From Sphingomonas sp. Root720 (GTDB lineage Bacteria; Pseudomonadota; Alphaproteobacteria; Sphingomonadales; Sphingomonadaceae): a DNA stretch of 64,000 bases. The notes beneath the pieces were generated by a model that worked only from the letters and a program-made list of their open reading frames with translations, searched no databases and had not been told where the DNA came from. A program made the translations under genes and the position numbers. The DNA lies in assembly GCF_001428605.1 (NCBI RefSeq), contig NZ_LMID01000013.1, positions 287,042 through 351,041 of the forward strand. The letters run 5' to 3'. This document shows positions 16,869-24,969 of this stretch, piece after piece. Within the stretch, counting starts at the first letter, position 1, and every line of letters starts with the position of its first letter.

Positions 16869-18401
16869 TCAACCTGCCAATGCCGCATGCATTTTTTGAC
16901 GAACCAGACGCGCGTCCGACCGCCAGCCCGGGTCGTGGAAGGTGCCGGCGAGCAAGGTCAGGACGAACAGCAATATCCCGCAACCCGTCGCCGCGAGGAT
17001 GCGAAACCATTCGGGCTCGATGGGCAGCAGCTTCGCAAGGGCCGCGCCTCCTGCCGTGCCCACAACCCAGGCCAGTAGCACGGGAGAGAGTTCTCGCAGG
17101 AAAATAACGGGAGACATCGAAGCGATCCGCGCCGCCAGGTAAAAGGCTGGCGGCGCCATGATCCAGGATGCGATTGCCAGGCCCCAAGCGACGCCCACCG
17201 GCCCGAACCGTACCCCGACGACGAAGGCCAGGACATGCAGAATGCCCGATGCGAGCGTGAACCGGACCATCATATCCGAACGTCCGAGGGAAATATATGC
17301 GATCCGCGAAAGCTCCCACGCCGATCCCGGCAGGATGGCGATGCAGAGAATCCCGAAGATTTTTGCGCTTTCGTCCCATCCGGGTCCCATGACGACGGCG
17401 ATGACGATCGGCGCGGCGATCGTCAGGCTCAGGGCACCGAGGGCGACCGTCGCGGTGAGCGCCCGCACGCTGCGGCGATAGAGAATGTTCCATTCCTCGG
17501 GCGCATCCTGCAAGCGGCTGAATATGGGTATCAATGCCGAACCGAGGGGCCCGCCGATGATCTGCAGGGGCAACAGCATGAGCGAATAGGCGCGTGTATA
17601 GTAGCCGAGCGAGACCGTTCCCCAATGATAGCCCACGAGCAGGTTGTCCGACTGGCGCCACAGCCAACCCATGAAGTTGGCCGTCATGATATTGAGGCCG
17701 AAGCGGAGCGAAGCGCCTGCCCCGCGGAAGTGACTCACGCGACCGGGCCTCCAGCCGGAAAAGGCCGAGGTAAAGACGAGGTCGACAATCGCCGATACCA
17801 GCGAACCGGCTACGATCGACCAATAGCCCGCAGCTGTCAGCCAAGCCAGCAATACCGATACCACAAAGCCGCTCAACGCCGTCAGCACCAATCCGAGCTG
17901 GATCAAGCTAAAATCCATCCGCCGCGCGATCAGCGCTCGATGTTGCGACTTGAGCGCCGCCAAAGGGATCTGGAGCGCCAGCGCCATGATAATTATCGTC
18001 AGGCGGCCATCGTGGAAGAACCACGCCGCGGCCGGCGCGATCGCCCAGCAGATCAGCATCAGCCCCACGCCGACAAGCAACTCGATCATATAAAGCGTGC
18101 TGACAAGCAGATGGTCGATACGCCGATGCTGCACGGTCGCACTCGATACGCCGGTATCGGAAAACAGCTTCACGAAGGCGGTGATCGCGGTCGCCAGTCC
18201 GATCAGGCCGAAATCGCCTGGCGGCAGGAGCCGGGACAATAAGGCGATCTGCCCGATCTGGGTCGCCATGGTGAAGGCGTAGCCCGCCAAGACGACGGCC
18301 CCGCCCTTGGCCACGCGTGTGGAATGGTCGATCGCCGGATCGGCGGCGACAAAGGGATCGACGGAAGCGCGCCTTCTTCGCAGGATGATGAAGGGATTCA
18401 T
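16869..18401 (-). CDS. Wzx-type polysaccharide flippase
   Basis: A 510-residue multi-pass inner-membrane protein of the MOP exporter superfamily, WzxC-like branch, that flips lipid-linked repeat units to the periplasm. About fourteen hydrophobic segments are visible; GGAVVLAGYAFTMATQIGQI is the first, and the conserved YTRAYSLMLLPLQIIGGPLG segment lies near residue 260-280. The ATG has a strong AAGGAGG site 5 bases upstream and overlaps the stop of a short upstream frame (ATGA). The protein ends KMHAALAG without extension. Together with the polymerase candidates and the Wzc-like kinase it defines a Wzx/Wzy-dependent assembly route. Confidence 0.88.
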   Translation of the reverse strand: MNPFIILRRRRASVDPFVAADPAIDHSTRVAKGGAVVLAGYAFTMATQIGQIALLSRLLPPGDFGLIGLATAITAFVKLFSDTGVSSATVQHRRIDHLLVSTLYMIELLVGVGLMLICWAIAPAAAWFFHDGRLTIIIMALALQIPLAALKSQHRALIARRMDFSLIQLGLVLTALSGFVVSVLLAWLTAAGYWSIVAGSLVSAIVDLVFTSAFSGWRPGRVSHFRGAGASLRFGLNIMTANFMGWLWRQSDNLLVGYHWGTVSLGYYTRAYSLMLLPLQIIGGPLGSALIPIFSRLQDAPEEWNILYRRSVRALTATVALGALSLTIAAPIVIAVVMGPGWDESAKIFGILCIAILPGSAWELSRIAYISLGRSDMMVRFTLASGILHVLAFVVGVRFGPVGVAWGLAIASWIMAPPAFYLAARIASMSPVIFLRELSPVLLAWVVGTAGGAALAKLLPIEPEWFRILAATGCGILLFVLTLLAGTFHDPGWRSDARLVRQKMHAALAG

Positions 18402-18562
18402 CGCGCCTCCTTAACTGGCAGCGCCCGCCCTAGGCCATATGCCAGATCGGCAAGTTTCTCGGAGGCAGCGCCGATGGGCGGTTCGCCCCAGTTCATGATG
18501 CCACACCTGCGTCCGACGGACGCGGACTTCTCGTCGCGAGCCTCGTCCAGGCACCCGGGCAC
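18398..18562 (-). CDS. Possible small protein or gene remnant coupled to wzx
   Basis: A 54-codon frame from a GTG at 18562 (or 32 codons from the ATG at 18496) that ends in an ATGA overlap with the flippase start. The C-terminal part reads NWGEPPIGAASEKLADLAY and its codons mostly end in G or C, as in real genes of this genome. The frame opens just after a stop at 18605, so it may be the surviving 3' end of a deleted gene. It matches no family I recognise. The strong ribosome site of the flippase lies within it. Confidence is low because the frame is short. Confidence 0.3.
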   Translation of the reverse strand: MPGCLDEARDEKSASVGRRCGIMNWGEPPIGAASEKLADLAYGLGRALPVKEAR

Positions 18563-18601
18563 AATCTCATCCGAACCCGAATCCCATCCACGATGCAGCG
18601 A

Positions 18602-19288
18602 TTACCCTAGTTGAAGAAAGGTACCGGACCCTACATGAAGCTCCCCGGAAATAAGGCCGGTAACCTTGTACAATCTCGCGGCGGGTCTGCTCTCCGCTAT
18701 GCGCGCCAGAACAGACTGGGCCTTCCTCTTATCGTTGTCCTGCGGGTAGTGACGAGCATCTTTGTCCGCATCGGAATTATCGAGATAGATCAGCCCGCCA
18801 GCTGTCATATGTGGCAATACCGCTTCGATACATTTCCAACGCCAGCTTCCGTCTATAATGGCAAGATCACAGATAGGATCGTCGATCCACGAGAGATCAT
18901 AATAATCCGCTCCCGTCCTGCAGGAAATTTCCGCGTTACCGAAGCCCAAGGCCTTCAGCCGGGCACTGGTCTCGCGAAACCAGCTTTCGTTGTCCTCTAT
19001 CGCATGCACGCATGCTGCGCGGCGCGCCAGCCAGGCGGTCGAGGAGCCCGAGCCGAATTCTATGACCCTGCATTCTCGGCTCCCCATGTAAGCGCTGACC
19101 TCCCGGATCGCGGGAATCGGCCACCATGGCTCGCTCGGTCGCGTGCCGACCAACTTCCGGAAAAGCCATTGACCGCCAGCCATCGGCAAGTGGCGCAATT
19201 CCGAAAGGGGAATAAGCTGATCTTCTTCGGTGTGCAGCCGCGTCTTTCGGCCTGGTCCGCCAGCGACTATCTTTTGAATGAGCGCCAT
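18602..19288 (-). CDS. Class I SAM-dependent methyltransferase
   Basis: A 228-residue Rossmann-fold methyltransferase, probably modifying a sugar of the polymer. Motif I is VIEFGSGSSTAWLA near residues 74-87, an acidic residue follows in HAIEDNESW, and motif III-like DLAIIDGSWRWKC lies near 140-152. The C-terminal half carries LIYLDNSDAD. The ATG at 19288 is preceded by a G-rich run only 3 bases away; a TTG at 19360 would add 24 residues without a ribosome site. It is the first gene of the minus unit leading to wzx. O-methylation of a sugar is an inference from location; a small-molecule or lipid target is possible. Confidence 0.72.
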   Translation of the reverse strand: MALIQKIVAGGPGRKTRLHTEEDQLIPLSELRHLPMAGGQWLFRKLVGTRPSEPWWPIPAIREVSAYMGSRECRVIEFGSGSSTAWLARRAACVHAIEDNESWFRETSARLKALGFGNAEISCRTGADYYDLSWIDDPICDLAIIDGSWRWKCIEAVLPHMTAGGLIYLDNSDADKDARHYPQDNDKRKAQSVLARIAESRPAARLYKVTGLISGELHVGSGTFLQLG

Positions 19289-19824
19289 AATCCCCCGATA
19301 TGAATATGATGCCGAGAAGTCAGACAGGATGTTCTCGTCTCCAGCCGGGCGAACCAGCAAATCGTAAATATTATTTTCGATTTCGATCCGAAGACGGCCG
19401 CAGGAAATTCATTGCGGAATGACCTTGGACGGGAAAGCCTGAACTAAAGGCCAGGACCTGTCCGAGTGTCCTCCGGGCACATGCAAGATTGGCGAACCTG
19501 CACTTGCTACCAAGACTTCGTCAAGCCGCAAGATCAAGATTGGCATGCAATCCGCTGTTGGGGGAGACCCGGCGCAGGCAACCGACGCCGGGCGCGCCGC
19601 ATGTCACCGCGTATGGCAGCCAAGATCGGCGGGAAAGCGCGACCTTTCGAACGCCCGAGGTCCCGCGGATGTCTTGCTGGTCGGCCCGCCTCGCCGGGCA
19701 TGGCTCAAGGACAAATCGGCGACTTTGCAGAGCTTATCCTTGCCAGCAGCTAATAATTTGGGCAAGATTTGTACTCGCTGCGTTGCTTTTGGACAGAAAT
19801 ATATGTCTATTAACGGATACGATA
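19289..19824. other. Noncoding interval between divergent polysaccharide genes
   Basis: About 535 bases between the methyltransferase and a glycosyltransferase. Open frames exist on the plus strand, one joined in frame to the glycosyltransferase, but they lack family similarity and the glycosyltransferase fold begins only at 19825. The first and last 80 bases are AT-rich and the middle 300 are GC-rich. I see no recognised gene; it may hold divergent promoters or gene debris. Confidence 0.45.
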
Positions 19825-20613
19825 ATGGCCGAATCGCGAATAGATTCGACGAAAATAAGTATCATAACGGCGGTTTATAATCGCGCCGAAACGCTGGGCG
19901 ACGCCATAAAAAGTCTACAGAATCAAACTTATCCGGCTGTAGAACATATAATTCAAGACGGCGGATCAACCGATGGGACGTTGGACCTTATCGGATGCTT
20001 AATGAACAAATCGATAATTCTGAAATCCCAAAAGGACGATGGCATATACGATGCAATCAATCGAGGTATCGCCCGATCTACGGGGGGTATTATCGGCCTT
20101 ATGCATTCGGACGATTTCTACGCCTCACCCCTCGTCCTGGAGAAAGTGGCCGCCGCCTTTCTCGACCCTCTTGTCGATGGTGTTTACGGCGACCTTCAAT
20201 ATGTCTCTTCGACCGACCCGCAACGGAGTATCAGATATTGGCGATCGGGACGTTGCACTATGCGTAACATCGCGTTCGGCTGGATGCCGCCCCATCCCAC
20301 GCTCTTTCTTCGGCGGGAAATTTTCGATCGCTGGGGCTCCTATGATGCCGAACTTCGGATCGCCGCCGATTACGATGCGATGTTGCGCTGGATCGTCAAA
20401 GGACGCATTCGGCTGATCTATATACCGCAGGTGCTGATAAAGATGCGGGTCGGCGGGGAAAGCAACCGTTCCCTGAAACAGATCGTCAGAAAGAGTCGTG
20501 AAGATTATGTTGCAATCAAGAGGAACGGCGTCGGGGGAATGGTGACACTGCTCGCGAAGAATTTGCGCAAAATTCCCCAGTTCGTCCGGCCCGATGGAAG
20601 GCCCGTTCCATGA
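19825..20613 (+). CDS. Family 2 glycosyltransferase
   Basis: A 262-residue GT-A glycosyltransferase of the WcaA/PGL-type group. [15 protein letters not shown] starts the fold near residue 9, [11 protein letters not shown] gives the nucleotide-binding loop, and HSDDFY is the metal-binding DxD equivalent near 93-96. [11 protein letters not shown] near 175 is the acceptor-side acidic motif. The ATG at 19825 follows AT-rich leader DNA, and the first 200 bases of the gene are less GC-rich than the rest. Its stop overlaps the gmd start (ATGA), so it is translated with the GDP-fucose genes and may be a fucosyltransferase; that is inference from context. Confidence 0.86.
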   Translation: MAESRIDSTKISIITAVYNRAETLGDAIKSLQNQTYPAVEHIIQDGGSTDGTLDLIGCLMNKSIILKSQKDDGIYDAINRGIARSTGGIIGLMHSDDFYASPLVLEKVAAAFLDPLVDGVYGDLQYVSSTDPQRSIRYWRSGRCTMRNIAFGWMPPHPTLFLRREIFDRWGSYDAELRIAADYDAMLRWIVKGRIRLIYIPQVLIKMRVGGESNRSLKQIVRKSREDYVAIKRNGVGGMVTLLAKNLRKIPQFVRPDGRPVP

Positions 20614-21728
20614 AGCGCGCCCTTGTCACGGGTATCACCGGTCAGGACGGATCCTATCTGGCGGAATTCCTGCTGGAGAAGGGCTACGAGGTTCACGGCA
20701 TCAAGCGACGGGCCTCGCTGTTCAATACGCAGCGGATCGATCATATTTATCAGGATCAGCACACCCCCGATACCAAGCTGAAGCTCCATTACGGAGACCT
20801 CACCGACACTTCCAACCTCACCCGGATCCTGCGCGAAGTGGAGCCGGACGAGGTCTATAATCTGGGCGCGCAGAGCCACGTGGCGGTCAGCTTCGAGGCG
20901 CCGGAGTACACCGCTGACGTCGACGCCCTCGGCACGCTGCGGCTGCTCGAAGCGATTCGCTTCCTCGGACTCGAGAAGAAGGCACGCTTCTACCAAGCCT
21001 CCACGTCCGAGCTCTACGGCCTCGTCCAGGAAGTTCCGCAACGGGAGACGACGCCGTTCCACCCGCGCTCGCCTTATGCGGTCGCGAAGCTCTACGGTTA
21101 TTGGATCACCGTCAATTACCGCGAAGCCTACGGGCTCTATGCTTGCAACGGCATCCTCTTCAATCATGAAAGCCCGCGTCGTGGCGAGACGTTCGTGACC
21201 CGCAAGATCACCCGAGGCCTTGCCAATATCAGCCAAGGCCTCGAGGCCTGTATTTTCATGGGCAATCTGGATGCGCTGCGCGACTGGGGGCACGCGAGGG
21301 ACTATGTCCGGATGCAATGGATGATGTTGCAGCAACCCGAGCCGGAGGACTTCGTGATCGCTACCGGCCAACAGCATTCGGTGCGGGAATTCGTGAGGTG
21401 GTCGGCGGAAGAACTGGGGATCACGCTCCGCTTCGAAGGCGACGGAGTCGATGAAAAGGGCATCGTCGATGCGGTGGAGGGCAATATCAGCGCATCGGTC
21501 AAGCCGGGTGACGTGATCGTGAGGGTCGACCAGCGCTATTTCCGTCCGGCAGAAGTGGAATCGCTGCTCGGCGACCCGACGAGGGCAATCGAGCGGCTGG
21601 GCTGGAGACCGGAAATCACCGCCCGCGAAATGTGTGCGGAGATGGTGGCGGCCGACCTGGAGACGGCCCGCCGGCACGCGCTACTGAAGGCGCACGGCTA
21701 CGATACGCCGATCCCGCAAGGTAGGTAA
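20610..21728 (+). CDS. gmd: GDP-mannose 4,6-dehydratase
   Basis: A 372-residue NADP-dependent extended SDR that converts GDP-D-mannose to GDP-4-keto-6-deoxymannose, first step to GDP-L-fucose. [16 protein letters not shown] (residues 7-22) binds NADP, STSE (131-134) and Tyr156/Lys160 of SPYAVAK are catalytic, and [17 protein letters not shown] is the diagnostic substrate loop. Length matches the family. It overlaps the upstream glycosyltransferase by four bases and lies 4 bases before fcl, so the pair forms the complete GDP-fucose branch. Mannose-1-phosphate guanylyltransferase is not in the window. Confidence 0.95.
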   Translation: MKRALVTGITGQDGSYLAEFLLEKGYEVHGIKRRASLFNTQRIDHIYQDQHTPDTKLKLHYGDLTDTSNLTRILREVEPDEVYNLGAQSHVAVSFEAPEYTADVDALGTLRLLEAIRFLGLEKKARFYQASTSELYGLVQEVPQRETTPFHPRSPYAVAKLYGYWITVNYREAYGLYACNGILFNHESPRRGETFVTRKITRGLANISQGLEACIFMGNLDALRDWGHARDYVRMQWMMLQQPEPEDFVIATGQQHSVREFVRWSAEELGITLRFEGDGVDEKGIVDAVEGNISASVKPGDVIVRVDQRYFRPAEVESLLGDPTRAIERLGWRPEITAREMCAEMVAADLETARRHALLKAHGYDTPIPQGR

Positions 21729-21732
21729 TCGC

Positions 21733-22695
21733 ATGGTTCAGCGCATATATGTGGCCGGGCATCGCGGCATGGTCGGCTCCGCTATCGTCAGGCGATTGGA
21801 AGTGAGGAACGCCTCGCTCATCCTCCGGTCGCACTCGGAACTGGATTTGACCGACCAGGCCGAGGTCGGGCGCTTCATGCAGGCGGAACGTCCGGACATA
21901 GTCATTCTCGCGGCAGCCAAGGTCGGCGGAATTCACGCCAACGCAACCTATCCGGCCGACTTCATCTACGAGAATCTCATGATGGAGTGCAATGTCATCC
22001 ATCAGGCCCATGCGGCCGGTGTCCGGCGGCTGCTGTTCCTGGGATCCTCCTGCATCTATCCCAAATATGCGCCGCAACCGATGTCCGAGGACGCGCTCCT
22101 GACGGGTGTGCTCGAGCCGACCAACGAACCATACGCCATCGCCAAGATCGCGGGCATCAAACTTTGCGAAAGCTACAACCGCCAATATGGGACCGATTAT
22201 CGCAGCGTCATGCCGACCAACCTCTATGGCCCCGGCGATAATTTCCACCCGGAAAATGCGCATGTCTTTCCGTCGCTCATCCACCGCTTCCACCAAGCGA
22301 AGGAGGAAGGCCGCGATGAGGTCGTGATCTGGGGAACGGGCACCCCCAAGCGCGAATTCCTGCATGTCGACGACATGGCGGAAGCGTCGCTCTTCGTCCT
22401 GGACCTTCCCGAAGACGATTATCGCGCCAACACGCAGCCGATGCTCAGCCATATCAACGTGGGTTGCGGAAAGGACATATCGATCGCCGATCTCGCCTTG
22501 CTGATCGCCGATATCACCGGTTTTCGGGGGCGCATCCTGTTCGATCCCTCGAAACCCGATGGAACGCCCCGTAAATTGCTGGACGTGTCGAGGCTGGGCG
22601 CCATGGGCTGGAAAGCCCATATCGCCTTGGACGAGGGCATTCGCCTTACCTACCAGTGGTTCCTGGAAAGCGCCGGCTACCTGCGCCGGACCTAG
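21733..22695 (+). CDS. fcl: GDP-L-fucose synthase
   Basis: A 320-residue bifunctional epimerase-reductase that turns GDP-4-keto-6-deoxymannose into GDP-L-fucose with [21 protein letters not shown] holds the Rossmann GxxGxxG (residues 9-15), SSC at 105-107 and Tyr134/Lys138 of EPYAIAK complete the catalytic set, and the [14 protein letters not shown] segment is family-typical. It follows gmd by four bases. It is also known as wcaG. The gene converges on the ligase gene with about 97 bases between stops, which contain an imperfect hairpin at 22710-22731 without a U-run. Confidence 0.95.
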   Translation: MVQRIYVAGHRGMVGSAIVRRLEVRNASLILRSHSELDLTDQAEVGRFMQAERPDIVILAAAKVGGIHANATYPADFIYENLMMECNVIHQAHAAGVRRLLFLGSSCIYPKYAPQPMSEDALLTGVLEPTNEPYAIAKIAGIKLCESYNRQYGTDYRSVMPTNLYGPGDNFHPENAHVFPSLIHRFHQAKEEGRDEVVIWGTGTPKREFLHVDDMAEASLFVLDLPEDDYRANTQPMLSHINVGCGKDISIADLALLIADITGFRGRILFDPSKPDGTPRKLLDVSRLGAMGWKAHIALDEGIRLTYQWFLESAGYLRRT

Positions 22696-22792
22696 GGTTT
22701 CGAGCGGGCGGCCTCCGGAATCCGGTAGGCCATGACGCACCCGACAATGGCCGTCCGCGCTTCATGGATTTCAGGCGCGAGAAGGAATTGCC

Positions 22793-24271
22793 TCAGTCGT
22801 CATAGCTGGCCGATGCTTCGCGTGTCGGCTCGTCGCGCCGCGCGGACGCGTGCGCAGATATCGCTCGCTTGCCGTTCGCCCGCTCGTGGCGCTTCGGCTC
22901 CGCCGACCAGCTTTGGGCCACCCCCATTCCGAGGATTGCGGAGTAAAGTGCGGCAACGGCTGGTATCTGCAGACTGAAATCGAGCAGCGCGTGGAGCGCC
23001 ACCGTGAGCGTCGAGGCGACCGCCACGATCGGATATATCTGACCGCGCTGCCGCCGAAAAACAGCGACAAAGCAGAGCGCCGCACACCATGCTATGGCGC
23101 TGAGGAGCAGCGCCGCGGCGGGTATGCCAAGGTCCGCAGCCAGTTCCAGATAATCGTTATGGGCCTGAAGATAGGTATAGGCCGTCGGCAGACGCTGATC
23201 GCGATACATCGCGAAGGACTGCGCGAAGCTTCCATAGCCGCTTCCGGTGTAAGGCGCGCTCGCGATCTGGTCGACCACGACGGAGAAGAGCGGAAGGCGG
23301 TCGATCTCGCTGGTCGAGCCCAGCCTGGCAAGCGTGGCGTGGCCTGACACGAAAAACAAAAGCGCGAGCACAAGAGCGGCGAAGAGCCAGGGGGCAAGCC
23401 GCCGTCGCATCAGGTTCGTCGCCATCATCAGCAACAACATCGCCGCTAGCCCGGCCAGCACCGAGAAGGTTCCCATGCGTGAATGGGCCTGCAGCCAGGC
23501 CATGCCGATGACGAGCATGATGACGAAGTAGAGCAGCGGACGACCGATGATGCATTCGATGGTCCGCGAAAACCTCTTCTGGCTTCGATCCGAGAGCAGC
23601 CAGGCCGCCCGAAAGGACGTGACGGCCAGACCGAACGAGCACAGCAGGCCCATTCCTGCGAAGGTCGCGTAATGGTTGCGATTGACGAACGTCGCGGTCA
23701 CGTCCGTTTGTGCCGCGAAGCGATCGAACCACAGAAGATAGGGATTGCCCGCGAAATAGTTGACCAGCCCGTACAGGGCGATCAGAAATCCCGTCCAGCT
23801 GATCCAGACGAGCATATGGTCGGCGCGCTTCGGATCCCGGCAATATTGCAGGCTCAACCAGAAGATCGCCATATAGGCGAGCAGCCGCATCAATCCCACC
23901 AGAGCAGCATCGACCGACAGCGCCATGCGTGCGGGCAGCGGATGCCCTATCGCTTCCGACGCCACCTGCCAGACGGGGTGAAAGAAGCCGGTCCCCGGAA
24001 GGATCGTAAACAGAATCCATGCGATGAGCAGGCATATCGCGACCAGGGGAAAGGTCAGCGCACGCCGCCATACCAGCATTTGATGTCCCAGCGCCGTCGA
24101 CAGGGCATATCCCCCCAGCAGGATGGAGACCCAGAGCACCATGGCGCTCCAGGCCCAGGGACGGTTACCGCCGAACGGGATGGGAAGCAGAGCGAGCAGG
24201 AGCAGCAAGCCGATCCAGATCCATCGAGCGCGCTCGTTCGCCCTGTCTTGGGAAATCGCCGGGTCGATCAC
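22793..24271 (-). CDS. O-antigen ligase/polymerase family membrane protein
   Basis: A 492-residue inner-membrane protein with about twelve hydrophobic segments and a Wzy_C-type large periplasmic loop (residues about 330-400) containing SGYGSFAQSFAMYRDQ and YTYLQAHNDYLELAADLG, whose HNDYLE motif is typical of O-antigen ligase and exopolysaccharide polymerase families. It starts with GTG at 24271, overlapping the upstream stop as GTGA. It is the last gene of the export unit after the tyrosine kinase, so it is a strong candidate for the main polymerase or for a ligase; a second polymerase candidate lies at 13272. A polar tail of about 40 residues ends the protein. Confidence 0.83.
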   Translation of the reverse strand: MIDPAISQDRANERARWIWIGLLLLLALLPIPFGGNRPWAWSAMVLWVSILLGGYALSTALGHQMLVWRRALTFPLVAICLLIAWILFTILPGTGFFHPVWQVASEAIGHPLPARMALSVDAALVGLMRLLAYMAIFWLSLQYCRDPKRADHMLVWISWTGFLIALYGLVNYFAGNPYLLWFDRFAAQTDVTATFVNRNHYATFAGMGLLCSFGLAVTSFRAAWLLSDRSQKRFSRTIECIIGRPLLYFVIMLVIGMAWLQAHSRMGTFSVLAGLAAMLLLMMATNLMRRRLAPWLFAALVLALLFFVSGHATLARLGSTSEIDRLPLFSVVVDQIASAPYTGSGYGSFAQSFAMYRDQRLPTAYTYLQAHNDYLELAADLGIPAAALLLSAIAWCAALCFVAVFRRQRGQIYPIVAVASTLTVALHALLDFSLQIPAVAALYSAILGMGVAQSWSAEPKRHERANGKRAISAHASARRDEPTREASASYDD

Positions 24272-24969
24272 TTGGCCGTCGCCTCTTTGGCCTTTTGGGC
24301 ACGGACACTCGCAAGCGCCCGGAGATAGGCGTCATAGAGAGCGAAGTCGCCCGCCAGAGTGCGTTGAGCAATGCCTTCGGCGGCTCCGTGATCGGCAAAT
24401 CGGGCGAGCGCGAGAGGCTCGGTCCGGGCGGCGATCCGGATTTGTTCGGCGATATACGCCTCGAGCGCCGGATCGGCCGATCGATGGAGCAATTCGATCA
24501 TGATCCGCAAACGCGGCACGGTCAGCCTCGGCATGAAGCGACCCAATAAGAGCGAGGTCTCCAGCGAAACCCGCGCCCCTTTCACGTCACCCGCGGAAAG
24601 CTGGAATGCCGCCCGCCGTACCCAGTTCTGCGGTGACGCGGGGGCGCTCTTCAGAGCTCCGTCGACCAGCGCCTCCAGACTCGTGCCTTGAAGAGCGCGC
24701 TCTCTCTCCCGGGGGCCGAGATCGGCCGCCGCCAGCGCGGCGTCGCTCCAATAGCGGCCAGTCTCGAAGACCTGGCCCGCCCGATAGGATGCGCGGGCGG
24801 CCGCGACGCGCTCGCCCTTGGAAACAGGCGCGCCTCCGCGCAGGCGTTCCATGATCCCGCCCGTCGGCAGGGCGATGACGGCCGCACGGAGGGCGATAGC
24901 CGAAACGCCCGCACAGAACAGCGCAACGACACCCGCCGCAGCGGCGATGGCGATCCTAGGCTTCCGCCC
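24268..24969 (-). CDS. Small membrane-anchored protein of the export operon
   Basis: A 233-residue protein with one N-terminal membrane helix (IAIAAAAGVVALFCAGVSAI) and an Ala/Leu-rich helical remainder that looks like degenerate TPR-type hairpins (SPQNWVRRAAFQLSAGDVKG near residue 110). I do not recognise a named family. The ATG at 24969 lies inside the last codons of the tyrosine kinase gene, and its stop overlaps the ligase start, so expression is tied to both. In-frame ATGs further upstream (24984, 25032) would lie deeper in the kinase tail. A scaffold between kinase and polymerase is a reasonable guess from position only. Confidence 0.7.
   Translation of the reverse strand, partial: GRKPRIAIAAAAGVVALFCAGVSAIALRAAVIALPTGGIMERLRGGAPVSKGERVAAARASYRAGQVFETGRYWSDAALAAADLGPRERERALQGTSLEALVDGALKSAPASPQNWVRRAAFQLSAGDVKGARVSLETSLLLGRFMPRLTVPRLRIMIELLHRSADPALEAYIAEQIRIAARTEPLALARFADHGAAEGIAQRTLAGDFALYDAYLRALASVRAQKAKEATAK

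Noticed and set aside
19466-19824. N-terminal extension of the family 2 glycosyltransferase to 19489 and a neighbouring small frame
   Set aside because: The fold starts at residue 9 after the ATG at 19825; the upstream residues show no similarity to the family.
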